The position numbers and the translations under genes are program-made. Below, piece after piece: positions 34,874-43,692 of a stretch of 64,000 nt of DNA. Source of the stretch: Synechococcus sp. C9. Its GTDB lineage: Bacteria; Cyanobacteriota; Cyanobacteriia; Gloeomargaritales; Gloeomargaritaceae. The stretch is taken from positions 2,336,455-2,400,454 of the forward strand of contig NZ_JALAAD010000001.1 of NCBI RefSeq assembly GCF_022984075.1, in the 5' to 3' direction. Positions within the stretch are counted from its first letter, which is position 1; each line of letters starts with the position of its first letter. The notes beneath the pieces are model-generated. The model made no database searches. It was not told the origin of the DNA and saw only the letters and a list, made by a program, of their open reading frames with translations.

Positions 34874-35548
34874 ATGGCGGCAATTTTAGCCGAGCAACGG
34901 CCAACAATAAAACAACTCAAGGATGCTTTGGCCGGACTGCACGCCCGGAGTTGTCCCGATGTGTACAATTTTCATCTGCATACGGTGCATTCGGATGGTC
35001 GCCTGGAACCGGAGGAGGTGATTCGGCAGGCGTGGGATGGTGGCTTGCAGGGTTTGGCGATCACTGACCATCACAGTGTGCAGGGGTATGAACGAGCTTA
35101 TCGCTACCTGATGGAGTTGAACAGCCCCCACAAACCTACCCTCTGGTCGGGGGTGGAAATTAGCTGTGAATTGTTGGGTTTGGAAGTGCATATTTTGGGT
35201 TACGCCTTTGACCCCAACCACGGACTGATGGCTCCCTATCTACAAGGCAGTACGCCTTTGGGGGATGATTACCCGGCGGCGGCGGTGATTACGGCGATTC
35301 AGGGGGCAGGGGGATTGGCGGTTTTGGCGCACCCGGAACGCTACAAAAAGCCCGCTAGTGAGTTGATTCCCGCAGCCAGCGCCCTGGGAATTGACGGGGT
35401 AGAAGCCTACTATGCCTACCACAACCCCGACCCCTGGCGGCCCAGCCCAGAACAAACGGCTCGGGTACTGCATCTCAGCCGGGTGTATGGCTTGTGGGTG
35501 ACCTGTGGCACCGATACCCACGGGGAAAATATCTGGCGGCGGCTATAG
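34874..35548 (+). CDS. PHP-domain phosphoesterase
   Basis: 224 residues from ATG 34874 (GGGGAGG upstream; GTG 34856 less likely). Metal-binding motifs are HLHTVHSDGR (HxH..D), ITDHHS, GVEISCE, LAHPERY and TDTHGEN, as in the YciV-type PHP phosphoesterases that act on nucleotide 3',5'-bisphosphates or short RNA. A manganese- or zinc-dependent trinuclear site is expected. The TAG stop falls on CTATAG, the beginning of a repeat relic. Confidence 0.88.
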   Translation: MAAILAEQRPTIKQLKDALAGLHARSCPDVYNFHLHTVHSDGRLEPEEVIRQAWDGGLQGLAITDHHSVQGYERAYRYLMELNSPHKPTLWSGVEISCELLGLEVHILGYAFDPNHGLMAPYLQGSTPLGDDYPAAAVITAIQGAGGLAVLAHPERYKKPASELIPAASALGIDGVEAYYAYHNPDPWRPSPEQTARVLHLSRVYGLWVTCGTDTHGENIWRRL

Positions 35549-35645
35549 ATACACGGGTCGCCGGGGCATCTCCCGCCCTTGGTTCTCCAGAATATCTGCC
35601 TGCCAGCGAAATAATCTTCCAGTGGCAACAATAAATAGAGGTGCC
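35544..35645 (+). repeat. MITE-like intergenic repeat (copy 6)
   Basis: About 102 bp. It starts TATAG at the PHP stop codon, then ACGGGTCGCCGGGGCATCTC, CCCTTGGTTCTCCAGAATAT and ends with AACAATAAATAGAGGTGCC. The left end is of the TATAG type and the right end of the GAGGTGCC type, a mixed copy. Confidence 0.65.
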
Positions 35646-35663
35646 GACAAATCAAAAATCCAG

Positions 35664-35969
35664 CTAATTCACGGGTACGACAATTTCCACCAAAATCGAA
35701 TCCGATCCATAACCCGCTGGCCCCGAACCCGGATCACCACCGGTTAACCCCGGACTAAATTGCACCCCAAAGGGCAGAGGCCAGCCCCCCGGTCGTTCCT
35801 GACGTAATTCAATTCTGGCTGGCCCCCCTGAACCATAATTTACATTCCCAGTCGTGCGGGCACGGGTAGGTAAGTCCGCCGCCCGTCCCTTCGGTTCTTG
35901 GGCAATCCCCGCCGGAGCTATGACCAGACAAAGTACAGCAAAACTAAGGACGTTGAGTGGCCACCGCAA
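35664..35969 (-). CDS. Small secreted protein of the TonB operon
   Basis: About 101 residues if started at TTG 35969 (preceded by GGGGTGCGG). The first residues LRWPLNVLSFAVLCLVIAPA then GIAQ form a good signal peptide with cleavage near AGIA-Q. The mature part is short, Gly/Pro-rich, ending in a beta-strand-like DSILVEIVVPVN. The start is inside exbD (26-nt overlap). A longer frame to 36044 starts before the signal peptide and is less plausible. I do not recognise the family. The position suggests an envelope role linked to ExbB/ExbD/TonB. Confidence 0.55.
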   Translation of the reverse strand: MRWPLNVLSFAVLCLVIAPAGIAQEPKGRAADLPTRARTTGNVNYGSGGPARIELRQERPGGWPLPFGVQFSPGLTGGDPGSGPAGYGSDSILVEIVVPVN

Positions 35970-36345
35970 TCCGCACCCCCGGAATCTGCCGCAGTTGATC
36001 CATGATTGCCACCACTTGCCCATAATTGGCTTCCCGGTCCGCATTAATCACCACCACCGCATTCTGACCCGTCGGCACCAAGACCCGCACCCGGTTTTGG
36101 ACTTCGCTGAGGGGAACCGTTTGCTCGTTGACCGCTACCGTTCCTGCTTTGGTTAAACTGACCGTCACGGGGGGGGCATTTTGCACCTGGGCGGTACTGG
36201 CTCCCGGCAAATTCACGGGCAAACTTTCCAGGCGGGTGAGGGAGAGGGTACTAACGATAAAATACACCAAAATGGCAAAAATCACATCAATCATCGGGAC
36301 AATGTTGATCTGGGCTGGGGATTCATTTTCCTCATTGAGCCGCAT
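35944..36345 (-). CDS. exbD: Biopolymer transport protein ExbD/TolR
   Basis: 133 residues. One transmembrane helix (NIVPMIDVIFAILVYFIVST) carries the conserved membrane Asp of ExbD/TolR. The periplasmic domain (TVAVNEQTVPLSEVQNRV and NAVVVINADREANYGQVVAIMDQLRQ) matches the family. With ExbB it forms the proton-driven motor for TonB. It overlaps exbB by 14 nt. Confidence 0.92.
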   Translation of the reverse strand: MRLNEENESPAQINIVPMIDVIFAILVYFIVSTLSLTRLESLPVNLPGASTAQVQNAPPVTVSLTKAGTVAVNEQTVPLSEVQNRVRVLVPTGQNAVVVINADREANYGQVVAIMDQLRQIPGVRIAVATQRP

Positions 36346-36979
36346 GACTGCCTCCTTTTTCGTACCTATGGCGATAAATTAATTCCAACTGGCCGCCGTA
36401 TTCCTGGATCAGGGCAATTTGCCGCTGGTACAAACCCCGGAAGGTATTGGCAAACAGCAAAGTAACCATCGCCACCACCAGCCCCGCCGCTGTGGAAATC
36501 AGGGCTTCCCCGATCCCCGCTGTCACCGCCGCCGACTGGGTGCCCCCCAAATCCCCCAGGCGCAGGTTCGCCAAACTGGTAATTAGACCCAGCACCGTGC
36601 CCAACAGCCCCAGCAGGGGGGACAGGCTGATAATGGTTTCAAAAACCGTATTAAACCGTTTGATCAGGGGGAGTTCCGCCTGGGCGGCGGTTTCCAGGGC
36701 GAGGCGAAATTCCTCCGGGTTGGGGTCGTCCAGTTCCAGGGCGGATAAAAAGATGCGAGCCAGGGGCAGATGGCTATTTTGCTTGAGGAGAATCATCGCC
36801 GAACGGGGACTGCGTTGGTACAAGCTCAGGGTTTCCTGGACAATTTCGGGCTGGCGGGTGCTGACCCGTATCCAAAAGACCAACCGTTCTAGGACCAGCG
36901 CCAAGGCGAGGATCGAAAACCCCAGCAAGGGCCACATGACGACCCCCCCGGCGGCAAATAAACGACTGGCAACTTCCAT
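36332..36979 (-). CDS. exbB: MotA/TolQ/ExbB proton channel protein
   Basis: 215 residues from ATG 36979, which has GGGAGG 5 nt upstream; the longer frame to 37039 overlaps tonB. Three transmembrane helices are seen: FAAGGVVMWPLLGFSILALAL near the N-terminus, then FETIISLSPLLGLLGTVLGLI and GEALISTAAGLVVAMVTLLF, the last two with the conserved small/Thr residues of the proton path. It couples the proton gradient to TonB. Confidence 0.92.
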   Translation of the reverse strand: MEVASRLFAAGGVVMWPLLGFSILALALVLERLVFWIRVSTRQPEIVQETLSLYQRSPRSAMILLKQNSHLPLARIFLSALELDDPNPEEFRLALETAAQAELPLIKRFNTVFETIISLSPLLGLLGTVLGLITSLANLRLGDLGGTQSAAVTAGIGEALISTAAGLVVAMVTLLFANTFRGLYQRQIALIQEYGGQLELIYRHRYEKGGSHAAQ

Positions 36980-37023
36980 CTGCACCTCCCAGTACGCACG
37001 GGAACCCCGATCCAGCAAGTTCC

Positions 37024-38178
37024 TTAAAAACCATACCAACTGCGGGGGGTCTGAATCACAGAATTATTGACGTAAATGTTAAAGGTAAATTCGATTTCCA
37101 GTTTGTTGTGGGGATATTGCTCCGGTAGGGCACCAAAGGGAGCCGCCCGTTGAATTGCCAGGATGGTTTCCGTGTCGGTTTGGGCATTCCCAGAGGTTTG
37201 CAGAACCCGCATATTGGAAATTTGCCCATCCCGGTTGATGGTAAAGCCGATGACCGCTTGCCGCTGTTGATCCGGGGTGTGGGGGTTCCAGCGTTCCTGC
37301 ACCCGCCGCCGGAGGTTGGCAAGATAGGGACCTAAATCCACCTCCTGCCGAGCCGCCAATTGGGTGGGGCCAGGGGCGTTGCGGGTGGTATTGGCTTCCT
37401 GGTCTAACTGGGCTTGGCGGGCATCTTTGCTGAGGGTGCCCCCCAAAAGAGACGCATTTCCCTTGGGTGGGGTGGGGGCGGCGGCGACCTGGGGCGGGGT
37501 GGGATTGGTAGGGGGTTGGGGGTTCGGACGGCTGACCGCAGGGGGTGCGGGTTGGGGAATGGGCGGGAGTAACCGTGCTAGGGGTTGGGGCTGGGGTTTC
37601 GGTGGTACAATCGGGCTGGGAGTGGGTTCGGGGGTCGCCTGAACAATGGGGCTAGGTTGGGGTTGGGGCTTAGGTTGCGGCTCCGGGGAGGCAACGGGGC
37701 TAGGTTGGGGCTGGGGTTCCGCCTGGGCGACTGGGCTGGGAATGGGTTCTGGAGACGGTTGGGGTTGAGATTCCGCTTGCGCTACCGGGTTGGGTGCGGG
37801 TTGAGGTTGCGTTTGTGCCACCGGGCTGGGCAGGGGTTCGGGCGAGGATTCTGCTTGGGGAGTAGTTTGGGAATCAGAACTCGCCGTTGCCCGTTGGGTG
37901 GTTTCCAGATTGCGGGGGCTATCGGGGCGCACCGTTCCCTGGGCTACCGTATTGCGAGCGGCACGGTTAGGGGTGTCCGGGGGTGGGGTATCATCCAGTT
38001 CCGCCTTGGGCGCATCCACAATTTCAATCGGGGGTGGCTCCTCGGTTTTGGTGAGTTCTAAAGGTGGGTCAGCCCAGTGGAGGGCAAGAACTGCCGCCCC
38101 GTGAAACAAGAGGGAAAGCACGAGGTAGAGCCACAAATTAGCCGCTTGTCGCCGCCGCCATCGCCACATAGAAACCAT
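37024..38178 (-). CDS. tonB: TonB-family energy transducer with long proline-rich spacer
   Basis: 384 residues. A cytoplasmic basic N-terminus and signal anchor (LWLYLVLSLLFHGAAVLALHW) are followed by a periplasmic spacer of about 200 residues built from degenerate PQPQPSP/SPVAQ units (about 100-250). The C-terminal TonB domain (about 285-375) has RRRVQERWNPHTPDQ and VIGFTINRDGQISNMRVLQTSG. It spans the periplasm and powers TonB-dependent receptors such as siderophore or B12 transporters; none is in the window. Order tonB-exbB-exbD-secreted protein suggests one operon. Start ATG 38178 or 38169. Confidence 0.9.
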   Translation of the reverse strand: MVSMWRWRRRQAANLWLYLVLSLLFHGAAVLALHWADPPLELTKTEEPPPIEIVDAPKAELDDTPPPDTPNRAARNTVAQGTVRPDSPRNLETTQRATASSDSQTTPQAESSPEPLPSPVAQTQPQPAPNPVAQAESQPQPSPEPIPSPVAQAEPQPQPSPVASPEPQPKPQPQPSPIVQATPEPTPSPIVPPKPQPQPLARLLPPIPQPAPPAVSRPNPQPPTNPTPPQVAAAPTPPKGNASLLGGTLSKDARQAQLDQEANTTRNAPGPTQLAARQEVDLGPYLANLRRRVQERWNPHTPDQQRQAVIGFTINRDGQISNMRVLQTSGNAQTDTETILAIQRAAPFGALPEQYPHNKLEIEFTFNIYVNNSVIQTPRSWYGF

Positions 38179-38283
38179 GACCCCACACCCTGTTGGTTTT
38201 GCTCACTGATTCGCCCTATAGTTTAGCAAATTGTGATGAGAGCCGTTGCTTGGCTGTTTGTCCCATACTAGAAAAGGTCAATT

Positions 38284-40098
38284 ATGGGGTTTTTTGTGGT
38301 GCAATACTCGCAGAAGTTTGGTCGTCCTGGGGGAGATTGGCAATTACTCAAACATTTGGGGCGTTATGCGTTTCGTTACCGCCAATTGCTATTCCTGTCT
38401 TTTATTTTACTCTTGCCCTTAGCCTTTGCCAGTGCCATTCAACCGGTTTTGATTGGACAGGCGATTTCCTTGGTTCGGCAAGAACCGGTGCCGGAATTTT
38501 TACAGCGGCTTTCCCTTTCCCAGGGGTTACGATTAATCGCTATGTTGTTATTAGTCACGGTGGTGTTGCGCCTGAGTTTGCAGGGGATGCAAAGCTATCT
38601 AATTCAAAAGGTGGGACAAAATATTACGGCAGACATTCGTCAGAATTTATTTGACCATGTGCTGGCACTGCCCATGACCTATTTTGACCGCACGCCGGTG
38701 GGGAAATTGATCACCCGTTTGACCAGCGATGTGGAAGCCCTTGGGGATGTATTTGCGACGGGGGCGGTGGGGATTTTGATTGATATGTTTACCATCGTTG
38801 CTATCGCCGTCATTATGTTTATACAGCAGTGGTTACTGGCTTTGGTGTTGTTGGCTTTGCTGATTCCAGTGACGGGATTAATTACCTATTTTCAAGCCCA
38901 ATTTCGCAAGGCAAATTACCAATCCCGGGAGGAATTATCCCGCCTCAATACCCTGATTCAAGAGAATATTCAAGGGATAAACGTTGTCCAGATTTTTGGG
39001 CGGGAGCGGTACAACGCCTATCTATTTCGCAAGGTGAATCAACGGTACAATCGGGAGGTGGATAAAACCATTTTTCATGACTCGGCAATTTCCGCGACTT
39101 TAGAGTGGATTGCTCTGGTAGCGACGGCAGCGGTATTGATGGTTGGGGGATGGTTGGTGTTGGGGGATAATTTAACGTTTGGGGTGTTGGCGAGTTTTAT
39201 TCTTTTTGCCCAGCGATTGTTTGACCCCCTGCGGGAATTGGCGGAGAAATTTACCCTGATTCAATCGGGGTTGACGGCGGTGGAACGGATTCAGGAAATT
39301 CTCTCCCAACCCGTGACCATTCGTGACCCACAGACACCGTTAATGTTACCGACACAAGGGGGCGGGGAAATTCGGTTTGAGCAGGTTGCTTTTGCGTATC
39401 AACCGGGGGAATGGGCGGTCAAAAATTTGGATTTTGTGATTTCACCGGGGGAAAAAGTGGCACTGGTGGGACCCACCGGAGCGGGGAAAAGTTCGGTGAT
39501 TCGTCTGCTCTGTCGTTTGTATGAACCAAACCAGGGGCGAATTTTGATTGATGGCGTGGATATTCGACATTTGGCACAGGCGGATCTGCGTCGGTATGTG
39601 GGGGTAATTTTGCAGAACCCGTTTTTGTTTAGCGGGGATATTTACAGCAATATTGTCCTGGGAGAATCCTATACCTTTGATGAAGTGGAAGCCATTGCTC
39701 GCCAGTTAAATTTACATGAATTCATCACCCATTTACCCCAGGGATACCATACGCCGGTGCGGCAACGGGGAAGCAATTTATCCACAGGGCAAAAACAGTT
39801 GATTGCCTTCGCCCGGGTGGCAATTCGGCAACCCCGGATTTTGGTTTTGGATGAGGCAACCGCCAGCTTGGATGTGGGCACGGAAGCGGTGATCCAAACG
39901 GCTTTGCAACGGCTATGGCAGAATCGCACGGTGGTGATGATTGCCCATCGTTTAGCCACCATTCGCCAGGTGGATCGGATTTTGGTGTTGAAATCGGGTC
40001 AGGTGATTGAAATGGGTTCCCATCAGGAATTGCTGAACCAGGGGGGGCTTTATGCCCATTTGCATCGCCTGCAATTTGCCGGGTTGGGGGTGAGTTAA
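38284..40098 (+). CDS. ABC exporter, fused permease and ATPase (MsbA-like)
   Basis: 604 residues. The type IV transmembrane domain has six helices (about 25-330), with DIRQNLFDHVLALPMTYFDRTPVGKLITRLTSD (parts: PMTYFDRTPVGKLITRLTSD) as coupling helix region. The nucleotide-binding domain has Walker A GPTGAGKSSV, Q-loop VILQNPFLFSG, signature LSTGQKQLIAFARV (LSTGQ variant of LSGGQ), Walker B ILVLDEATASLD and the H-switch MIAHRL. The substrate is probably a lipid or drug. It is divergent from tonB with about 105 nt between. The Thr variant in the signature occurs in one half of heterodimeric exporters. Confidence 0.92.
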   Translation: MGFFVVQYSQKFGRPGGDWQLLKHLGRYAFRYRQLLFLSFILLLPLAFASAIQPVLIGQAISLVRQEPVPEFLQRLSLSQGLRLIAMLLLVTVVLRLSLQGMQSYLIQKVGQNITADIRQNLFDHVLALPMTYFDRTPVGKLITRLTSDVEALGDVFATGAVGILIDMFTIVAIAVIMFIQQWLLALVLLALLIPVTGLITYFQAQFRKANYQSREELSRLNTLIQENIQGINVVQIFGRERYNAYLFRKVNQRYNREVDKTIFHDSAISATLEWIALVATAAVLMVGGWLVLGDNLTFGVLASFILFAQRLFDPLRELAEKFTLIQSGLTAVERIQEILSQPVTIRDPQTPLMLPTQGGGEIRFEQVAFAYQPGEWAVKNLDFVISPGEKVALVGPTGAGKSSVIRLLCRLYEPNQGRILIDGVDIRHLAQADLRRYVGVILQNPFLFSGDIYSNIVLGESYTFDEVEAIARQLNLHEFITHLPQGYHTPVRQRGSNLSTGQKQLIAFARVAIRQPRILVLDEATASLDVGTEAVIQTALQRLWQNRTVVMIAHRLATIRQVDRILVLKSGQVIEMGSHQELLNQGGLYAHLHRLQFAGLGVS

Positions 40099-40149
40099 TT
40101 CCCCATCCAGGGTATGATAGCAGATGTTCATTTCACACCGGGTTGAAAC

Positions 40150-40587
40150 ATGGCAGGCATGACAGAATTGATGCTCAAACGGTCGGTGAATATCAAGGTC
40201 ATTGTGACCCCCCGTTGGAAGGAAGAAACCCTGCAAATTTTGCAGTCCCAAATTAATCAAATTGATGCCCGCACCCAACAGATTGACGTGCAGGTACAAC
40301 GGGCAATGACGGAACTCAAAAAACAACCGGCTAGCCCCCAGGTGACGGAGCAGATTAGCTCGATCCAATTTCAAGCCAATGATGAAAAAAGCAAACTCCT
40401 GGATCAAAAAAATCAAATTCTCACCCAACTCACCCAGGTGCAAACCCTGGAGATGGAACAGGAGGTGAATCAGGGGCAATTGGATGGCTATTTCACCGTT
40501 AAGGTGGGGGAAAATTTGATCGAAAAAATGCAGGTGGAGGTGGTGATCCGGGACGGGGTGGTGCAGGAACTGCGGGGGGTTATTTAA
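40150..40587 (+). CDS. YlqD family protein
   Basis: 145 residues. An N-terminal strand (VNIKVIVTPRWKEETLQIL) leads to a long coiled coil (about 35-100, INQIDARTQQIDVQVQRAM and SKLLDQKNQILTQLTQVQ) and a C-terminal beta domain (DGYFTVKVGENLIEKMQVEV). This is the YlqD layout, known in Bacillus and cyanobacteria, with no assigned function. It ends 8 nt inside the 3' end of the convergent lipoprotein gene. Confidence 0.85.
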   Translation: MAGMTELMLKRSVNIKVIVTPRWKEETLQILQSQINQIDARTQQIDVQVQRAMTELKKQPASPQVTEQISSIQFQANDEKSKLLDQKNQILTQLTQVQTLEMEQEVNQGQLDGYFTVKVGENLIEKMQVEVVIRDGVVQELRGVI

Positions 40588-41431
40588 GAGCTTCCCGGGC
40601 GGTGACCAACGTATCCCCGTTCCCCAAAGACCAGAGGGCGGCGAGGGCTTGGGCTTGACTGACCATCCTTTGGGGCAAAAACAAACGGGTGCGTCCCCAT
40701 ACCCGCCGAACCGTGCTGGGTTCATGACCGTAATCGGCACTCAATGCCGCCAACGCCAGGGGGTCAAGGGTCGCTGAATCCTGAAACCCCCAGGTTTTCG
40801 CCACGTCCGCCACGGTGGCTGTGGGTAGGGTGCCGGGGACATCCAGGGACACTTTCCAGGTAATCAGGGCGGCACGGGTGAGGGGTTGGTCGGGCTGAAA
40901 CCGGGTGGGGGCGGTGGGGCTGGTCAACCGGCTGGGGATAATGCCCGCTTCTGCCAAACCCTGGATGGCGGGGAAATCCGGGTCAGAACGGGGCACATCC
41001 GTAAATACGGGGGGACTGCCGGGGGTAGCGGGTCGCACCTGCCGTTCGATCTGGTCTTGGTAAAGCCGTTGTTGCACCGCCATCAACCACCGGGCAAACT
41101 GGCGGCGGGTCACGGGTTGTTCCAATTGCACCTCGCTGGCGGGAATCACCCCTAAATTCAACACCTCCTGTACCAGGGGTTGCAAAGCGGTTGGCACAGC
41201 AGTGAGATTGGCAACTACCACCGGTGTCGGGCTGGGTTCCGGGTCAGCGACCACCTCCGGGTTTGGTGTATCCGTAGGTGTAGGGGTGGGGCTGGGTTTC
41301 GCCGGGAGGGTGGGGCTGGGGGAAGTGAGTTTCGGGTCGGGGGCGAGGGAACGTTCTAGTCCACTCCCCTGGCAAGCAGTGAGGGTGAGGGATAGTAATA
41401 TTCCTAAATTGCCTGCTAAAGCACGTTTCAT
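40580..41431 (-). CDS. Lipoprotein with SLH-like repeats
   Basis: 283 residues from ATG 41431 (MKRALAGNLG). The signal peptide ends in a lipobox LTAC, so the Cys is lipidated. A Pro/Thr/Ser-rich linker (about 30-75) follows. Three S-layer-homology-like units can be seen, with PVTRRQFARWL, FTDVPRSDPDFPAIQGLAEAG and QPLTRAALITWKVS. Such proteins sit at the outer membrane or bind peptidoglycan-linked glycan. The frame continues to 41497 but lacks signal-peptide logic there. Confidence 0.78.
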   Translation of the reverse strand: MKRALAGNLGILLSLTLTACQGSGLERSLAPDPKLTSPSPTLPAKPSPTPTPTDTPNPEVVADPEPSPTPVVVANLTAVPTALQPLVQEVLNLGVIPASEVQLEQPVTRRQFARWLMAVQQRLYQDQIERQVRPATPGSPPVFTDVPRSDPDFPAIQGLAEAGIIPSRLTSPTAPTRFQPDQPLTRAALITWKVSLDVPGTLPTATVADVAKTWGFQDSATLDPLALAALSADYGHEPSTVRRVWGRTRLFLPQRMVSQAQALAALWSLGNGDTLVTAREALK

Positions 41432-41559
41432 GCTAATTGTGATGGTTGGTTCCGGGGAACCGCATTGGGGTTGATCACTGTGCCAAGATTTTGCCATTCA
41501 TTTCTGCCGACCGGAACGCAAAGGTAACTTCACACCTACAATGCGATGAATTCTTGATT

Positions 41560-41727
41560 TTACACCAATTCAATGGCTTCTGGCTCTAAATATAAATCAA
41601 TGGCTTCGCAGATATTATCTAAGGCTTCTTCCCTGGTTTTGCCCTGAGACCAGCAACTTTTGAGCATCGGTACATGGGCAATAAAATAGCCACCTTCTCC
41701 GGGTTCAAGCATGATTTCGAGATTCAT
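41560..41727 (-). CDS. HicB-like protein (solitary)
   Basis: 55 residues from ATG 41727, too short for ordinary gene calls. NLEIMLEPGEGGYFIAHVPM and SCWSQGKTREEALDNICEAI are the HicB/UPF0150 fold: partial RNase-H-like beta-beta-beta-alpha with the GGY and G-x-T-x-EA marks. No DNA-binding extension and no HicA toxin gene is present next to it. It lies 17 nt after the VKOR gene stop on the same strand. Orphan HicB proteins are common in cyanobacteria; the role is unknown. Confidence 0.8.
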   Translation of the reverse strand: MNLEIMLEPGEGGYFIAHVPMLKSCWSQGKTREEALDNICEAIDLYLEPEAIELV

Positions 41728-41744
41728 GGCTACCTACATAAAAA

Positions 41745-42686
41745 CTACTGGGACTTCACCACCTGGTTGATGAAATTTCTGGGACCTTGGTAATTGGTCA
41801 AATCCGCCAACTGATCCAAGGTTTTCACCCCGGGATAAAGTTTGCCATTGATTTCCCAGGTGGGATAGCCCTTAATTCCCACTTGCACACATAACTGGGT
41901 TTGGCTATTCACCCCCTTGGGATCGCATTCAACGTAGTTAATTTTCTTACTCGCCTCTTGCCCAAACAATTGCTTTTGCTGATGGCAATGGGGACACCAA
42001 TAGGCACCAAACTCCCGGGCACCCACCTTGTTCAAATGCTCCACCAAAGCCAATTCCGCTGAACCGGAACGGGTGGTCACCGGGGGCGGCGATTGCAACC
42101 CCTGCCCCGTTTGTGTGCTGGAACTGCCCGCCTGCGCTGAAGCATCCACCCCGTTATACGCCGCCAAAATGCCCAACAGCGCTACCAAAACCACCACCAA
42201 AGCCGTGGTGAATAATTGCCCCACATCCCGCCACGCCCGCCCAAAGGTCGCCAAAAACCACAGGCACACGCTTAAAATCGCCGAAGTAATGCAATACACA
42301 CACCAGGCACCAATTTTTACCGCCATTAAATAGACGAAATAACCACTGGAGACCAGCATCGCCGTCGTCAGGGCAAATAACGCCCATGCCCAGGGGAAAT
42401 CCTGCTCTTTGTCCTGCCGAGGAGCCAAAACCACCGCCACTACCGCCACCGCCAGATAAAACCCAAACCCCACCAGGGACAGGGGGATGCCAAATAGCTG
42501 GGCGTACTCACTCTTCAATACCTGTTCGCAGCCGGTAGTCGGGCAAACCACATTCCCCCCCAGCCAGTGGGTAATGGTAATGTAAGCGGTTTCAATCGCC
42601 CCAATCCCGGCGAGGATGCCCATCATCGGGCGAGAATGGCGTTGCCACCAGGGGGCGCTACGGCGACGGTTGAGTAATTTGCTCAT
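41745..42686 (-). CDS. Vitamin K epoxide reductase fused to thioredoxin-like domain
   Basis: 313 residues from ATG 42686 (MSKLLNRRR). The VKOR domain has about four to five transmembrane helices with loop Cys pair CPTTGCEQV and active CVYC, and the fused periplasmic/lumenal thioredoxin-like domain has WCPHC and a cis-Pro loop GYPTWEI. Cyanobacterial fusions of this kind oxidise cysteine pairs and pass electrons to plastoquinone, supporting disulfide formation and PSII assembly (LTO1 in plants). The start overlaps the 3' end of btpA by 29 nt. Confidence 0.92.
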   Translation of the reverse strand: MSKLLNRRRSAPWWQRHSRPMMGILAGIGAIETAYITITHWLGGNVVCPTTGCEQVLKSEYAQLFGIPLSLVGFGFYLAVAVVAVVLAPRQDKEQDFPWAWALFALTTAMLVSSGYFVYLMAVKIGAWCVYCITSAILSVCLWFLATFGRAWRDVGQLFTTALVVVLVALLGILAAYNGVDASAQAGSSSTQTGQGLQSPPPVTTRSGSAELALVEHLNKVGAREFGAYWCPHCHQQKQLFGQEASKKINYVECDPKGVNSQTQLCVQVGIKGYPTWEINGKLYPGVKTLDQLADLTNYQGPRNFINQVVKSQ

Positions 42687-43554
42687 AGGAGTGGGCGGGA
42701 GATTCATTGGGATAGGGACTTGCATACCCAGGACTCAGATCGCTGGTCTCTGGTTCCAGGGCACGGCGTACGGCTTGCACAAAATGGCTCACCCGTTGGG
42801 GGTCAATCGGCTGTTCAATTTGACCTTTGCGCTTCAATGAACTGGCGACAATCACCCCATCGGCGGCTGTTAATAAGTGTGCCACATTGTCCGCATTGGC
42901 TCCACTCCCCACCAAGACCGGCACATGACCCGCCGCCGCCCGTGCCAGTTCCAAATCCTCCCGGGTGGGGGGATGCCCCGTCGCCCAACCGGATAAAATT
43001 ACTGCATCGGCTAAACCCCGCTGGATCGTTTCCTGAACCGCTGTGGTTAAATTCGGCGTACCCAGGGGACGGGCGTGTTTGACTAGCACATCGGCAAAAA
43101 TTTTTACCCCACTGTCCAACTCCCGCCGGTAGCGTAGGAGGCGATGGGCACACCCCTCGATCAACCCCTGATCCGTCGCCATCACCCCCGTCAGCACATT
43201 CACCCGGATAAAGTGCGCCCCCACATTCTGAGCAATCGCCAGGGCACTCAGGGCATCATTTCGCAGAACATTAATCCCCAGGGGCACATCCACCAACGCC
43301 CGCACCCGCTGGGCAATCAAGCTCATGGCACTGACCACCGCTGGATCGACCTGATGCTGGGTAAAGGGGGCATCAAAAAAATTTTCAATAATGATCCCAT
43401 CCACGCCCCCGGTTGCCAAAGCACTGGCTTCCTGCTCCGCCCGCTCCATCACCGCCGCCAAACTCCCTCCCCACCGGGGTGATGTGGGCAATGGAAGGAG
43501 ATGAACCACCCCGATCACCGGATGGGTCGTGCCAAAAACCCGCATTAAATCCAT
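42658..43554 (-). CDS. btpA: BtpA, photosystem I biogenesis protein
   Basis: 298 residues from ATG 43554 (MDLMRVFGTTHPVIGVVHLL). The open frame extends to 44127 only by running antisense through the glycosidase gene. The family TIM-barrel features include GVDGIIIENFFDAPF, VPLGINVLRNDALSALAIAQ, GAHFIRVNVLTG and VPVLVGSGANADNV. BtpA is a thylakoid-associated protein needed for stable accumulation of photosystem I reaction-centre proteins; homologs outside cyanobacteria have unknown roles. It is divergent from the glycosidase gene and overlaps VKOR by 29 nt. Confidence 0.93.
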   Translation of the reverse strand: MDLMRVFGTTHPVIGVVHLLPLPTSPRWGGSLAAVMERAEQEASALATGGVDGIIIENFFDAPFTQHQVDPAVVSAMSLIAQRVRALVDVPLGINVLRNDALSALAIAQNVGAHFIRVNVLTGVMATDQGLIEGCAHRLLRYRRELDSGVKIFADVLVKHARPLGTPNLTTAVQETIQRGLADAVILSGWATGHPPTREDLELARAAAGHVPVLVGSGANADNVAHLLTAADGVIVASSLKRKGQIEQPIDPQRVSHFVQAVRRALEPETSDLSPGYASPYPNESPAHSYEQITQPSP

Positions 43555-43692
43555 GCTGTTTGCCGCAGTGCCTTGCTCCTCATTATACCCCCGCCGTTGA
43601 ACCAAATTTAATGTGTTCTTTATCTGTTGTTTACGTCCCCAGCTTGGGAAACAGGCTACAGTTTGAGGTGAATCGCAAAAAAGGGGGTTCCC

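Noticed and set aside
37364-38061. Gly-rich frames antisense to tonB
   Set aside because: They mirror the PQPSP repeat of TonB on the other strand.
41448-41461. GGTTCCGGGGAACC palindrome upstream of the lipoprotein gene
   Set aside because: A single short palindrome with no second site; it cannot be separated from chance in GC-rich sequence.
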